Numbered from the stretch's first letter, positions 10,200-19,768 are shown. The stretch is DNA of 64,000 bases from Pseudocalidococcus azoricus BACA0444 (GCF_031729055.1 NZ_JAVMIP010000004.1:1-64000); one strand, 5' to 3'. Program-made: numbers and translations. The notes: generated by a model not told the origin, from the letters alone.

Positions 10200-11126
10200 A
10201 TGGCGGAACCAATACCGATGTCTGCTTTTTTGTTACTACAGCCTTGGCGAAACATTACCCTAACGGCCTTGCTCGCGGCCTGGACAGTAGTCCTAGCTGG
10301 GGAAGTCAAAGCCGAAACAGTCTTGGAAAAGATTCAACGCACCGGGGTAATCACGGCTGGGACACGAGATGACGCGGTTCCCTTTGGCTTCAAGCAGAAT
10401 GGTCAATTGGTGGGCTATGCAGTGGACTTATTAGGGCTGATTCGAGAGCGGGCCGAGCGAGATCTGCAAAAACCCATTCGCCTGGAACTGGTTCCCGTTA
10501 CCCCCAGCAATCGCATTTCCCTGGTTCAGGCGCGCAAAATTGATATTGAATGTGGGGCCACTTCCCGCACCTGGAATCGGGCTAAGTTTGTTGATTTTTC
10601 TGTGCCGTTCTTTTTGGCTGGAACACAACTGCTCGTCAAAGCTGGCAACCCGGCCCAAGGGCCTGCGGCACTGGCAGGCCAAAAAGTTGGGGTTATTAAA
10701 GGCACCACCAATGAAGGGGCCATTCTCAATCTTCGCCCCACCGTGGATGTGGTCTATGTCCCAGATCGGGCCGCGGGAGTGGCTGCCGTGGCTTCAGGGA
10801 AAATTGCCGCCTTTGCCAGTGATGGGGTGTTATTGGAGGGAAACCTGAAGGTCAATCATACAGCGGAGAATTTTCGGATCATTCCCCCCGTTCCAATTCA
10901 ATCCGAAGCCTATGCCTGTATGGTTCCCCCTAATCAGTCGGGGTGGCGGAATCTGGTTGATGTCACCTTGTTGAGCTTCATGGAGGGCCTGGTCAGTCAG
11001 CAACCCGCACCGACCCAACTCTATAACCGCTGGTTTGGGCCAACGGGTTTTGTCCCTTATCCCGAACAAATCAATATTCAGTTTTTCAAAGGGATTCTTA
11101 ATACCCAAGAGCGCCCCCCCCGCTAG
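10200..11126 (+). CDS. ABC transporter periplasmic amino-acid-binding protein (SBP family 3)
   Basis: A periplasmic solute-binding protein of the polar amino-acid class. The 308-residue precursor has a signal peptide ending near AWTVVLAGEVKA. The family pattern follows: TVLEKIQRTGVITAGTRDDAVPFGF, VGYAVDLLG, DIECGATSRTWNRAKFVDFSVPFF, then the second-lobe segment VGVIKGTTNEG. The strong DIECG and R...VDFS motifs fit GltI-like glutamate/aspartate binders. An alternative ATG at 10218 would shorten the N-terminus by 6 residues. No permease or ATPase gene is adjacent, so its partners are encoded elsewhere. Confidence 0.88.
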   Translation: MAEPIPMSAFLLLQPWRNITLTALLAAWTVVLAGEVKAETVLEKIQRTGVITAGTRDDAVPFGFKQNGQLVGYAVDLLGLIRERAERDLQKPIRLELVPVTPSNRISLVQARKIDIECGATSRTWNRAKFVDFSVPFFLAGTQLLVKAGNPAQGPAALAGQKVGVIKGTTNEGAILNLRPTVDVVYVPDRAAGVAAVASGKIAAFASDGVLLEGNLKVNHTAENFRIIPPVPIQSEAYACMVPPNQSGWRNLVDVTLLSFMEGLVSQQPAPTQLYNRWFGPTGFVPYPEQINIQFFKGILNTQERPPR

Positions 11127-11153
11127 GGTCTGGCAAATGTCCTGTGGTGAAGC

Positions 11154-12209
11154 CTAACTCCGCCAGCGGAGAATTTGGGACTTGACTGGGTTGGTAAATT
11201 CTCGGCCCTCGGCCTGGGCCTGAGAAAATTCTTTTTTGACTTGGTAATACCAACGGACTTGTGCGTCTCCATCCCCAACGAGCATTAAATTGGGGTCATA
11301 CCGGAGGCCCTCCTGTTGCTTCGCCACCATAGCTAGGTCTTGATGGACAAAGGTATTCACAAAGGGCAGCAAAAACGGCTTGAGCCAAGTAATCCAGGGA
11401 GTTGTCCAGTAAAAGAGGGTAGTAACTTCGGTTTGGGTGGCCGTAATTGGGGTCATGGTTGTTAAGTTACAGAGGGTATTGGGGCCTGTAAAGGTGGCTT
11501 CGATGCGAACTCCAGGTAATTGAAAACTAATTTCAACTTCCGGTGTCCCCCCCAAGAGCCGATAGAAAAAGGTGGTTTTCAAAAGACGATGGCGGCGCAT
11601 GGTAAAACCCAAGGGAGCGGGATCAAAGGCCTTGGCTTTTTCAAAGAGGGGAGCATCGGTACGCCACCACCAGGCCCGATGGACAAAGGGAACGTGTTGC
11701 GGGTCAACCAAGCCACTAATGGCATAATCCACATGGCAAGGAAATTGAAACTGCTGCCAGGCCTGGGCGGCAAAATCCAAGCCAAAACCAGGAACTGTGG
11801 GAATGTCTAACTCTAGGGGGGGCTGGTCTCCGGGTTTGGCCGGCATAAAAATCCAAATATTCCCCTGCACTTCCCGGACTGGGTAGGATTGAACACAAAT
11901 TTTTTGGGTATTAAACTGCTGTTCTGCCACCAGGCCAGGAATCAGGGTACATTCCCCCTGCGGATTAAATCGCCAGCCGTGATAGGGACATTCCACCTCC
12001 GTCCCAACTAACCGCCCATAGCGTAAAGGCACACCTCGGTGGGGACAGAGATCTCGCATCGCAAAAACCTGCCCCGCTTCGGTACGGCCAAACAAGATGG
12101 GTTCTTCTAAGAGGGTTTTACCCAAGAGTTGGCCGGGTTGAAGCTGCTGCCCCGGTAGAGCGTAGTACCAAAGGTTGCGGAGAAAGTATAAATCACGCTC
12201 CCCACTCAT
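11154..12209 (-). CDS. Rieske 2Fe-2S non-haem iron oxygenase, PaO/Tic55-like
   Basis: A 351-residue ring-type oxygenase of the pheophorbide a oxygenase/Tic55/chlorophyllide a oxygenase group. The Rieske domain near residues 50-72 has CPHRGVPL and CPYHGW (two Cys, two His). The mononuclear iron site region VDPQHVPFVHRAWW follows near residue 165. The C-terminus is hydrophobic (TPWITWLKPFLLPF). Cyanobacterial members have been linked to chlorophyll or bilin metabolism, but the substrate here is unknown. It starts 3 bp after the stop of the upstream RNase II-like gene on the same strand, so the two form an operon. Confidence 0.88.
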   Translation of the reverse strand: MSGERDLYFLRNLWYYALPGQQLQPGQLLGKTLLEEPILFGRTEAGQVFAMRDLCPHRGVPLRYGRLVGTEVECPYHGWRFNPQGECTLIPGLVAEQQFNTQKICVQSYPVREVQGNIWIFMPAKPGDQPPLELDIPTVPGFGLDFAAQAWQQFQFPCHVDYAISGLVDPQHVPFVHRAWWWRTDAPLFEKAKAFDPAPLGFTMRRHRLLKTTFFYRLLGGTPEVEISFQLPGVRIEATFTGPNTLCNLTTMTPITATQTEVTTLFYWTTPWITWLKPFLLPFVNTFVHQDLAMVAKQQEGLRYDPNLMLVGDGDAQVRWYYQVKKEFSQAQAEGREFTNPVKSQILRWRS

Positions 12210-12212
12210 AAC

Positions 12213-14486
12213 CTAGAAATCGTCCTCCCCAAACTCATCGGGTTCTAAGTTTTCTTCCAGAGGTTCTGGAGGTTCACTGGGGGTTTGTAACTCGGCTTCC
12301 GTGGCCTGATCCCCACCACTAATCACCACTAAGTCCACCTGCTGGCGATAGGAATCCACACTCTTAATCTGGACTTCGACTCGATCTCCTAAACGATAGC
12401 GCAGGCGATTCCGCCGTCCAGTTAAGGTTTGGGCCTGGGAGCGATACTCATACCAGTCATCCTTTAGGGAACTGACATGGACAAGGCCCTCCACAGAGAA
12501 CTCAATTAACTCCACAAAGAAGCCATAGGATTGAACTCCGGTAATAATGCCCGGCCGGACTTCGCCAATACAGGCCTGGACTTGTCGCACCCGTTCTAAG
12601 CCTTGTAAATCTTTGAGGGCCTGGAAGGTGGTTTTCTCCCGCTCTTGGAGTTGGGCCATGATCTCACTGGCATGGGTTTCTAAATCCCGTTGAGTTTCGG
12701 CGGGTAGTACGTTCCAGTTCACCTGCCCCAAACAGGAACTATGGCGTAAGTTGACGGTCTCTTTGGTGCGGGCAGAACGACGATCGCGACCTTGGCTAAA
12801 GAGGGCATACCAAACCCGCTGATTAAACCCATCCCCATACCGTTGCAAGGGCGCACTAAATTGGGCATAGCCGTTCAGCAGACCCAAGCTAAAGTGGGGG
12901 CCAGGGACAAGCTGATTGGTGGGGGATTTTAAGGTATCTAGAAGAGATTCCACCAAGACCGGGGCCAGGTCTGCACTTAAAAGCTGAGTGCCAAACCGTT
13001 GATAATCACTAGCATTGACCCCATCGGGAATTGTTAGTTCCAGGGGCAAGCCCAGGTTACGGGTCAACTTGAGAAAATCTTGGATGGCATAGAGTTCAGG
13101 GGAGAGTTGTACCCGATAAATGGCCGGCAACCCCAACCCTTGCAGATGAGTTCCCAGGAGTTGGTTGACCAAGACCATGATTTCCGATCGGGCCAGGCCA
13201 GGCTCCGTTATCATCGCCCCAAGAACGCCTTCATCAGGATATAAGTGGGGAAGTTGTCGGCTCAGGGTTAAATCCACACTGCCCCGTGCCCGCCGCTTAG
13301 TCCGCAGAGCTTGGGTTAGCTGGGTCAAATTTGCCAGAATGGGGCTGAGTCCTTTGTTGGCTTTTTTCTCGCTCAGGGTCTGGGCTTCCTCAGGAGTAAT
13401 CTGGTGTTTAACCTGGATCAGGGTGGGTTGAACCTCATAGGCCTGGACATCGCCACTGACATCAAGGGTCAAAATTACAGAAAATGCCAGCCGATCTACG
13501 CCTGGAGTTAGCCGTAAGACCTCAAGCTGGGGCGGATAAAGGGGAATGGTTAACCCGACTGCACTGACTGCCAGGCCCCGCCGTTGCGCCTCCCGATCTA
13601 AGGGGGAATTTAAGGGAACTTGACTGGCAATATCGGCAAAATGCACCCCTAGCTGCCAAGTTTGGCTACCGATAGGAACCAAGGAAAAGGCTACTTCCAG
13701 TTCTTGGCGAGGGGCAGCGATAACGATGGTTTCTAAGTCTCGTAAATCTTGGCGGGTTAGTTCTGGATCAGGCCTGGCGAGGAGGAGTTCAGAAGGGGCC
13801 TGGAGGGCCGGGGGAAAGGGGCGAGTTAAATCATGTTTACAGCAGACTAGATCCACCACATTGGCAGATTGAGCATCGGGTCCGAGGAGTCGGACAACTT
13901 GCCCCAAGGGTAAATAGCCCCCCAAGGGATAGCGAATAATTTCCACATGAACCAGTTGATCCACGAGATCATTCAAGTCCGGGGCCATCTCGCTGGGGAT
14001 AAGTTCGATTTCAAAGAGCAACCGATCATCTAAGGGAACCCCCCGCAGGCCAGCTTCCGTTTGTCGAATCCGGGCCATGACCGAAGGATTATTCCGCTCC
14101 AGAATGAGTTTAACTTCCCCCTCCGGTGATTTTTTCCGCCGTCCCTCTCGCGTTACTTTGACTAACACCCGATCCCCGTTCCAAGCCGTACTGAGTTGAT
14201 GTTCGCGGACAAAAATATCTTCCCCCGCCCCATCCTCTTGAATCGCAAAGCAAAAGCCTTTACTGGAGCAGCGTAAGCGACCTTCAATCACCCCAGTTTC
14301 GACAACCCGCCGATATTTACCCCGCTCCTTGACCAAGATGCCAATCTTTTCCAGGGCATCCAAGGCAATTTGCAACCGTTGGAGAGAGTACTCATCTTCG
14401 CAACCGAGTTTTTTTTCAAGGGCTTTAGGGGCGACTAATTTATCATCACTGAAGTTGGCCAACAAACTGGCAATTGAAAGCTCCAT
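12213..14486 (-). CDS. RNase II/R (RNB) family protein with degenerate catalytic site
   Basis: A 757-residue RNB-family protein: an N-terminal winged-helix/cold-shock region (~1-120), a central RNB domain (~residues 230-560) and a C-terminal S1 domain (RPGIITGVQSYGFFVEL...GLVHVSSL). Family landmarks are kept (HFADIASQVPLNSPLDREAQRRG, SEIMVLVNQLLG, AIYRVQ). However, the segment that should carry the four Mg-binding aspartates reads IVIAAPRQELEVAFSLV, and the SPIRRYxD signature reads APLQRYGD, losing the first arginine. By comparison with E. coli RNase II from memory this should lack exonuclease activity, perhaps leaving an RNA-binding role. ATG 14486 is chosen over TTG 14501 for better spacing. 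An acidic tail ends the protein. Confidence 0.85.
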   Translation of the reverse strand: MELSIASLLANFSDDKLVAPKALEKKLGCEDEYSLQRLQIALDALEKIGILVKERGKYRRVVETGVIEGRLRCSSKGFCFAIQEDGAGEDIFVREHQLSTAWNGDRVLVKVTREGRRKKSPEGEVKLILERNNPSVMARIRQTEAGLRGVPLDDRLLFEIELIPSEMAPDLNDLVDQLVHVEIIRYPLGGYLPLGQVVRLLGPDAQSANVVDLVCCKHDLTRPFPPALQAPSELLLARPDPELTRQDLRDLETIVIAAPRQELEVAFSLVPIGSQTWQLGVHFADIASQVPLNSPLDREAQRRGLAVSAVGLTIPLYPPQLEVLRLTPGVDRLAFSVILTLDVSGDVQAYEVQPTLIQVKHQITPEEAQTLSEKKANKGLSPILANLTQLTQALRTKRRARGSVDLTLSRQLPHLYPDEGVLGAMITEPGLARSEIMVLVNQLLGTHLQGLGLPAIYRVQLSPELYAIQDFLKLTRNLGLPLELTIPDGVNASDYQRFGTQLLSADLAPVLVESLLDTLKSPTNQLVPGPHFSLGLLNGYAQFSAPLQRYGDGFNQRVWYALFSQGRDRRSARTKETVNLRHSSCLGQVNWNVLPAETQRDLETHASEIMAQLQEREKTTFQALKDLQGLERVRQVQACIGEVRPGIITGVQSYGFFVELIEFSVEGLVHVSSLKDDWYEYRSQAQTLTGRRNRLRYRLGDRVEVQIKSVDSYRQQVDLVVISGGDQATEAELQTPSEPPEPLEENLEPDEFGEDDF

Positions 14487-14551
14487 GCGTCGTCTCGTCA
14501 AAGAAAGGGTAGGTCATTGATTGTCAGGGGATCGAACCCGGCCAGGGTAAA

Positions 14552-14743
14552 TTGAACCACTCATCAATTCCGGTTGTGGGGTTGGCGACTCAGGCCAAGA
14601 TACGCAGGGATTCTCGTTCCGGGGCCTGGGATAACTTGGGAAGATACCGGATCGCCAGGATTAACCCCAACCGATTGCCACTCCATCAAGTCCCACAATG
14701 GCTCGTTAACCTACTGGCACAAACTCAATCACCATCATCATAA
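14552..14743 (+). CDS. Possible small protein upstream of acpP
   Basis: A 63-codon frame starting with TTG in the 355-bp gap between the divergent RNase II-like gene and acpP. The product is basic with no recognised domain (TQAKIRRDSRSGAWDNLGRYRIARIN). In favour: the CAG GCC word sits in the Gln-Ala phase used by real genes here. Against: the rare codons AGG and AGA, no clear ribosome-binding site, and no family match I can recall. The rest of the gap shows no RNA gene; it presumably holds the divergent promoters. Confidence 0.25.
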   Translation: MNHSSIPVVGLATQAKIRRDSRSGAWDNLGRYRIARINPNRLPLHQVPQWLVNLLAQTQSPSS

Positions 14744-14841
14744 AGGGAGTTGCGTTGCTTCTGTGCACGAAAAGCCCTAGATTTGAGGAATGGCTTTTGA
14801 TAAGCCTGGTTCAGTTCCACAGTCGGTAATGGTAGTAAGGT

Positions 14842-15087
14842 ATGACAGAGGCAGAAATTTTCGAGCAAGTGAAGAAGATCGTTGCGGATCAACTGAGTGT
14901 CGATACCGAGAAGGTGACTCCCGAAGCTGATTTTGCCAATGATCTCAGTGCCGACTCCCTGGATGTGGTTGAGTTAGTCATGGCTTTGGAAGAAGAGTTT
15001 AGTGTAGAAATCCCAGACGAATCTGCCGAGAAAATTAAGACCGTCCAAGATGCAGTTGACTTCATTAGCGGTAAAGTAGCAGCCTAA
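14842..15087 (+). CDS. acpP: Acyl carrier protein
   Basis: An 81-residue acidic four-helix carrier of growing acyl chains in type II fatty acid synthesis. The phosphopantetheine attachment motif [16 protein letters not shown] is intact, with its serine near residue 39. The helix I segment ([14 protein letters not shown]) and the C-terminal VDFISGKV are typical. fabF follows after 12 bp on the same strand, the classic acpP-fabF operon. Confidence 0.98.
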   Translation: MTEAEIFEQVKKIVADQLSVDTEKVTPEADFANDLSADSLDVVELVMALEEEFSVEIPDESAEKIKTVQDAVDFISGKVAA

Positions 15088-15099
15088 GGCTTTCGGACT

Positions 15100-16353
15100 A
15101 TGACACAGGGTGACGTGAAACGGGTAGTGGTGACTGGCCTGGGGGCAATTACGCCCATTGGCAATACCCTTACAGACTACTGGCAAGGATTAATTGCTGG
15201 CAGAAACGGGATTGGCCCGATTACCCTATTTGAGCCATCACGTCATGCCTGTCGAATTGCCGGGGAGGTGAAGGGGTTTGATCCAGAAGCCTTCATGGAT
15301 CGCAAAGATGCCAAGCGGATGGATCGGTTTGCCCAGTTTGGGGTGGCCGCCAGTAAGCAAGCCCTGGCCGATGCTGGGTTGATTATTGATGACCAAAACG
15401 CGCCCCAAGTTGGGATCATTATTGGTACGGGTGTCGGTGGACTAAAGGTGATGGAAGATCAGCAAGAGGTCTATCTCACTCGCGGCCCTGATCGCTGTAG
15501 CCCCTTCATGATTCCGATGATGATTGCCAATATGGCGGCGGGGTTAACGGCCATTCATACCGGTGCCAAGGGGCCTAATTCCTGTTCTGTAACGGCCTGT
15601 GCCGCAGGTTCCAATGCCATTGGAGATGCTTTTCGTTTAATTCAACATGGTTATGCCCAGGCCATGATTTGTGGCGGAGCTGAAGCGGCCATTACTCCTC
15701 TTTCCGTAGCTGGATTTGCCTCGGCCCGGGCCTTATCAACCCGCAATGATGACCCGGCCCATGCCAGTCGCCCCTTTGATATCAATCGAGATGGGTTTGT
15801 CTTAGGTGAAGGTGCCGGGATTGTCATTTTAGAAGAACTCACTGCGGCCCAGGCCCGAGGGGCAAGAATTTATGCGGAGATTGTTGGCTATGGTCTCACC
15901 TGTGATGCTTACCACATGACGGCCCCCTCTCCCGGTGGTGAAGGCGCGGCCCGAGCGATTGAATTTTGCCTGAAAGATGCCGGAATTACCCCGGATCAAG
16001 TCAGTTATGTGAACGCCCACGGCACCAGCACCCCCGCCAACGACAGCACCGAAACCGCAGCCATTAAGCGCGCCCTGGGTGATAATGCCTACAACATTGC
16101 CATCAGTTCAACCAAGTCCATGACTGGGCATTTACTCGGTGGATCGGGAGGGATTGAAGCGATTGCCGCAATTATGGCAGTACATCACGACATTATTCCG
16201 CCAACTATTAACCTGGAAACTCCAGACCCGGCCTGTGATTTAGATTATGTCCCCCACACGAGTCGGGAAAGTCAGGTGGATATTGCTTTATCAAATTCTT
16301 TTGGCTTTGGTGGCCATAATGTAACCCTCGGATTCCGCAAGTTCCAGAGTTAG
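15100..16353 (+). CDS. fabF: Beta-ketoacyl-ACP synthase II
   Basis: The elongating condensing enzyme (KAS II) of fatty acid synthesis. The 417-residue protein has the Cys-His-His triad in context: TACAAGSNAIGDAF (nucleophile Cys), NAHGTSTPANDSTE (His), and STKSMTGHLLGGSG (Lys plus second His), with a C-terminal NSFGFGGHN. It is coupled to acpP 12 bp upstream. The following 470 bp are non-coding before flv3. Confidence 0.97.
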   Translation: MTQGDVKRVVVTGLGAITPIGNTLTDYWQGLIAGRNGIGPITLFEPSRHACRIAGEVKGFDPEAFMDRKDAKRMDRFAQFGVAASKQALADAGLIIDDQNAPQVGIIIGTGVGGLKVMEDQQEVYLTRGPDRCSPFMIPMMIANMAAGLTAIHTGAKGPNSCSVTACAAGSNAIGDAFRLIQHGYAQAMICGGAEAAITPLSVAGFASARALSTRNDDPAHASRPFDINRDGFVLGEGAGIVILEELTAAQARGARIYAEIVGYGLTCDAYHMTAPSPGGEGAARAIEFCLKDAGITPDQVSYVNAHGTSTPANDSTETAAIKRALGDNAYNIAISSTKSMTGHLLGGSGGIEAIAAIMAVHHDIIPPTINLETPDPACDLDYVPHTSRESQVDIALSNSFGFGGHNVTLGFRKFQS

Positions 16354-16824
16354 TTTGCCGATCTTTTGTCAATGGTTCTATCAGTAGTTTCAAAGAGGTT
16401 GGTATCAGATTAGCCATTAAATCTGCATTGAGATTTTCAAGAGAGATTAACAAGCCACAATATTCTTCGCCATATAGTCAGGGGATTACCTAAATTGAGG
16501 ATGAATCTCAGGTAAACTACGTTTTGAGCATTTTCCAAAGTTTAAGGGAAGAAGCGATCTTGAAAATAGGCAAAGACTGGTACAGAACTCAATGCCGATT
16601 GATTGCCCGAATGCCCTATGAAAGTCTTACCAATCTTGCCAGGGAAACAGTTTTGACTGCCATCCACCCAACCCTAAATGGGTCAGGCCATGGCAAATAA
16701 TCTAGTTCTCTTAAGTCTTCAATAACCAATTGCGATACCCTATCCCCCAGGCCTTGTGTCACCATGTAAAGAAAGATGGCTGAACAAGACAGAAGATCTT
16801 TCATTTCAGCGCAGGAGGTTATCT
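16354..16824. other. Intergenic region between fabF and flv3
   Basis: A 471-bp AT-rich stretch without a convincing gene. A minus-strand 62-codon frame (16616-16804, SQLVIEDLRELDYLPWPDPF) has no recognised family and may be a gene remnant. An imperfect hairpin, TTACC at 16485-16489 pairing with GGTAA at 16511-16515 around an inner TGAG/CTCA, lies after fabF but lacks a T-tract. The last part must hold the flv3 promoter, and AGGAGG at 16813-16818 is its ribosome-binding site. CCAGGCC words are scarce except near 16748. Confidence 0.5.
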
Positions 16825-18534
16825 ATGGTCGTTGCATCTGCCACTCGCCCCGCCCGGTTGACCCTGGAAACCCAGGCCATTGCCCCTGATACGACTGCCT
16901 TAAGATGTTTGGATTGGGATCGAGAACGGTTTGACATTGAGTTTGGCCTGGAAAATGGCACTACCTATAATTCCTTTATCATTCGGGGTGAAAAACTGGC
17001 CCTAGTAGATACCTCCCATGCCAAGTTTCGGGATATTTACCTAGAAAAGCTTTGGGAACTGATTGATCCGACCGAATTGGATTATTTGATCATCAGCCAT
17101 ACGGAACCGGATCACAGTGGCCTGGTGAAAGATGTGCTAGCCAAAGCCCCGCAGGTCGTTGTTGTGGGTTCAAAAGTCGCGCTGCAATTCCTGAGTGGGT
17201 TTGTCCATCAGCCGTTTCAACAGCAAATTATCAAAAACGGCGATCAAATTGATTTGGGTCATGGTCACAGCATCGAATTTGTCATGGCCCCCAATCTTCA
17301 CTGGCCCGACACGATCCTCTCCTATGACCACGGTACGCAAACCCTGTTTACCTGTGATGTTTTCGGGATGCACTACTGCAATGATGACACCTACGACAGC
17401 GACCCGGAAGTGATTGCCCCCGACTTCAAGTTTTACTACGACTGCCTCATGGGCCCCAATGCTCGCTCCGTGTTGTCTGCCCTCAAACGCATGGGAGATT
17501 TACCGGAAGTTAAGCTAATTGCCACCGGCCACGGCCCCCTGTTGAAAGAGCATTTAACAGATTGGGTAGAAAACTACCGGATCTGGAGCCAGGCCCAGGC
17601 CAAAGCAGCGGCAACAATTGCGCTGTTCTATCAACCCGGCTATGGCTACAGTGATGTTTTAGCAGAGGCGATTAACCGAGGCGCGAGTAAAACTGGGGTA
17701 GTGGTTGAACCTGTTGACCTGACCACCACAGATCAGCAAGAAGTCCGGGAAATTGTCGATATTGCCGCCGGAATCATTATCGGTATGCCCGACAGTACCG
17801 CCCAAACCAGCCTCAGCACTATCCTCGCCACCGCCCATAACAAGCAGGCCATTGGGGTCTTTGAAACCGGAGTTGTCGGGAGTGAAGCTGCCTATCCCCT
17901 CTTTAATCAATTTCGCGACTTGGGGTTAACGCCCTCTTTTCCGGTGATTCGCGTGGCTGAAGCTCCCCATGAAGCCCTCCTGCAACAGGCCGAGGAAGCC
18001 GGAACCGATATGGGGCAATGGTTACTCCGAGATCGCACTGTTAAGCAAATGAAATCCTTAGATACGGATTTGGATAAAGCCTTAGGGCGGTTGAGTGGTG
18101 GACTGTATATTATTACGGCTCAAAAAGGGGATATTAACAGTGCCATGTTGGCTTCTTGGGTGGCCCAGGCCAGTGTTGAACCCTTGGGCGTGACGATTGC
18201 GGTGGCTAAAGATCGGGCGATTGAATCCTTTATGCACGTGGGCGATACCTTTGTCCTGAATGTATTGGAAGAAGGCAACTATCAACCCCTGATGCGCCAC
18301 TTCCTCAAACGCTTTCCCCCTGGGGCCGACCGCTTTGCCACAATCAAAACCTATCCGGCAAACAATGGCAGCCCGATTTTGGCCGATGCGCTCGCCTATG
18401 TGGAATGTACTGTTGTCAATCGCTTGGACTGTCATGATCATTGGTTGGTCTATAGCACGATTGAAACTGGCCGAGTCTCAAAACCGGATGCCTTAACTGC
18501 CGTCCATCATCGCAAAGTGGGGAATCATTACTAA
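16825..18534 (+). CDS. flv3: Flavodiiron protein Flv3-type (A-type, oxygen photoreduction)
   Basis: A cyanobacterial C-class flavodiiron protein that reduces O2 to water with electrons from photosystem I, acting with Flv1. The 569-residue protein has a beta-lactamase-like diiron domain, a flavodoxin domain (~residues 265-400) and a C-terminal flavin-reductase domain. The diiron ligands are canonical: H92, E94, D96 and H97 in SHTEPDHSG, then LHWPD, TCDVFG and TGHGPL. That fits Flv3 (or Flv2) rather than Flv1. Start ATG 16825 has a perfect AGGAGG at 16813-16818, so the longer upstream frame is rejected. Three Uma2 genes separate it from flv1. Confidence 0.92.
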   Translation: MVVASATRPARLTLETQAIAPDTTALRCLDWDRERFDIEFGLENGTTYNSFIIRGEKLALVDTSHAKFRDIYLEKLWELIDPTELDYLIISHTEPDHSGLVKDVLAKAPQVVVVGSKVALQFLSGFVHQPFQQQIIKNGDQIDLGHGHSIEFVMAPNLHWPDTILSYDHGTQTLFTCDVFGMHYCNDDTYDSDPEVIAPDFKFYYDCLMGPNARSVLSALKRMGDLPEVKLIATGHGPLLKEHLTDWVENYRIWSQAQAKAAATIALFYQPGYGYSDVLAEAINRGASKTGVVVEPVDLTTTDQQEVREIVDIAAGIIIGMPDSTAQTSLSTILATAHNKQAIGVFETGVVGSEAAYPLFNQFRDLGLTPSFPVIRVAEAPHEALLQQAEEAGTDMGQWLLRDRTVKQMKSLDTDLDKALGRLSGGLYIITAQKGDINSAMLASWVAQASVEPLGVTIAVAKDRAIESFMHVGDTFVLNVLEEGNYQPLMRHFLKRFPPGADRFATIKTYPANNGSPILADALAYVECTVVNRLDCHDHWLVYSTIETGRVSKPDALTAVHHRKVGNHY

Positions 18535-18593
18535 GCATAAGCAAAAAACTGGTTTATACCTGAGTTACCCTCTTCATTGCTGCGAGGTCTGAG

Positions 18594-19172
18594 ATGCTTA
18601 CTACCCAGTCAATCGTCACATTTGCCGAGTATTTAGACAATGCAGCCAAATCCAATACCTGCTATGAGCTTGTTCAGGGTAACTTAGTTCCCATGACTCC
18701 TGCAACGTTTCTCCACACCTGGATTGCGAAGTTCCTGGAGCGGCTCTTTGATCAACAAATTATGACCCATAGCTATTCTTGGGTAACGTATCGAGAAACA
18801 GTTGGGCTACGGATCGGAACCAACACAGTGCGGTTACCGGATGTTGTTGTTGCGCCCTTAAGTGCAGTTGAAAACCTTAAGATGAACTCATCAGTCATCC
18901 AGTCTGCTGTTCCTTTAGTGGTTGAAACTATCAGTCCAAGCTTGATCCACGAGAATTACCAGGCCAAGCTTCAGGACTATCAATCTATTAACGTTCAAGA
19001 ATATTGGATTGTTAACCCATTAGAGTTAAATAAAGTCAGCATTTACAAAGGACAAGATAATAACTATCAACTAACTATTTTTGAGCAAAATCAGCCTATT
19101 CAATCCCAAGTTTTTCCTGAGTTAAAGGTTACACCCAATCAAATTTTTGCTGCATCAGCCCAAGGATGTTGA
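18594..19172 (+). CDS. Uma2 family (DUF820) putative endonuclease, copy 1
   Basis: A 192-residue Uma2-family protein with a predicted PD-(D/E)XK nuclease fold, a family greatly expanded in cyanobacteria and of unclear role. Motifs are YELVQGNLVPMTP, VRLPDVVVAP (Asp of the core), VETISPSLIHENYQAKLQDYQSINVQEYWIVNP (Glu ... Lys, then EYW). It is the most diverged of the three tandem copies: it has ENY/K in place of DDY/K. It lies 60 bp after flv3 on the same strand. Confidence 0.85.
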   Translation: MLTTQSIVTFAEYLDNAAKSNTCYELVQGNLVPMTPATFLHTWIAKFLERLFDQQIMTHSYSWVTYRETVGLRIGTNTVRLPDVVVAPLSAVENLKMNSSVIQSAVPLVVETISPSLIHENYQAKLQDYQSINVQEYWIVNPLELNKVSIYKGQDNNYQLTIFEQNQPIQSQVFPELKVTPNQIFAASAQGC

Positions 19173-19204
19173 TTGCGAAACCTACAACAAATCAAGAGGC
19201 TAGT

Positions 19205-19768
19205 ATGATTACAACAACTCAGAAGCTCACGTTTGAAGAGTACTTAACCTATGATGATGGTACTGATACACGGTATGAATTGGTTGAGGGTCAGTTAGTT
19301 TCAATGACTCCAGCAACCTGGCAGCATTATTTTATTACTCATTTCATCTTTGAAACTTTGTTACAAGAAATCAGACGCTTGCACTTACCTTGGATGATTT
19401 TTGTAGAACCAGGCCAACGAACCGGCGTTAGTACCTCCAGAATTCCTGATCTTGCTGTAATTCCCACGCAACAGTTAAAGGCATTGAAATCTCGTTCAGC
19501 CGTATCTGAATCCCCAGTCTTACTTGCTATTGAAGTGGTGAGTCCCAGTTTGATTCAAGATGATTACATAACCAAACGAGACGAGTACCAGGCCACGGGA
19601 ATTCCTGAATATTGGGTTGTAGATGCTATTAGCGATGATCCCAGAATTACCATTCACACCTTGCATAATCAAGTTTATGAACTACAGGTTTTTCGTGATG
19701 CTGAATTATTGACTTCTCCGACATTGCCTGAATTGAAAATTGCTGCTGCTCAAATTCTTAATGCCTAG
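19205..19768 (+). CDS. Uma2 family (DUF820) putative endonuclease, copy 2
   Basis: A 187-residue Uma2 protein with the full motif set: YELVEGQLVSMTP, SRIPDLAVIP, EVVSPSLIQDDYITKRDEYQ and IPEYWVVDA. ATG 19205 is preferred, with AGAGG at 19195-19199, over an upstream in-frame ATG at 19166 that overlaps copy 1. Bases 19559-19660 match copy 3 at about 93 percent, while the N-terminal halves are far more different. That points to gene conversion or a recent partial duplication. It is probably transcribed with its neighbours. Confidence 0.87.
   Translation: MITTTQKLTFEEYLTYDDGTDTRYELVEGQLVSMTPATWQHYFITHFIFETLLQEIRRLHLPWMIFVEPGQRTGVSTSRIPDLAVIPTQQLKALKSRSAVSESPVLLAIEVVSPSLIQDDYITKRDEYQATGIPEYWVVDAISDDPRITIHTLHNQVYELQVFRDAELLTSPTLPELKIAAAQILNA

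Noticed and set aside
13165..13431. Plus-strand frame inside the RNase II-like gene
   Set aside because: Shadow of the minus-strand gene, with no start signal or family match.
14515..14590. Minus-strand tRNA suggested by GGGTTCGATCCC near 14525-14540
   Set aside because: No matching acceptor stem or cloverleaf was found around it, and the T-stem has a mismatch.
16616..16804. Minus-strand 62-codon frame in the fabF-flv3 gap
   Set aside because: No recognisable family, no ribosome-binding site, overlaps the flv3 leader; kept only as a possible remnant in the gap entry.
18082..18441. Minus-strand frame inside flv3
   Set aside because: Shadow frame opposite a well-supported flavodiiron gene.
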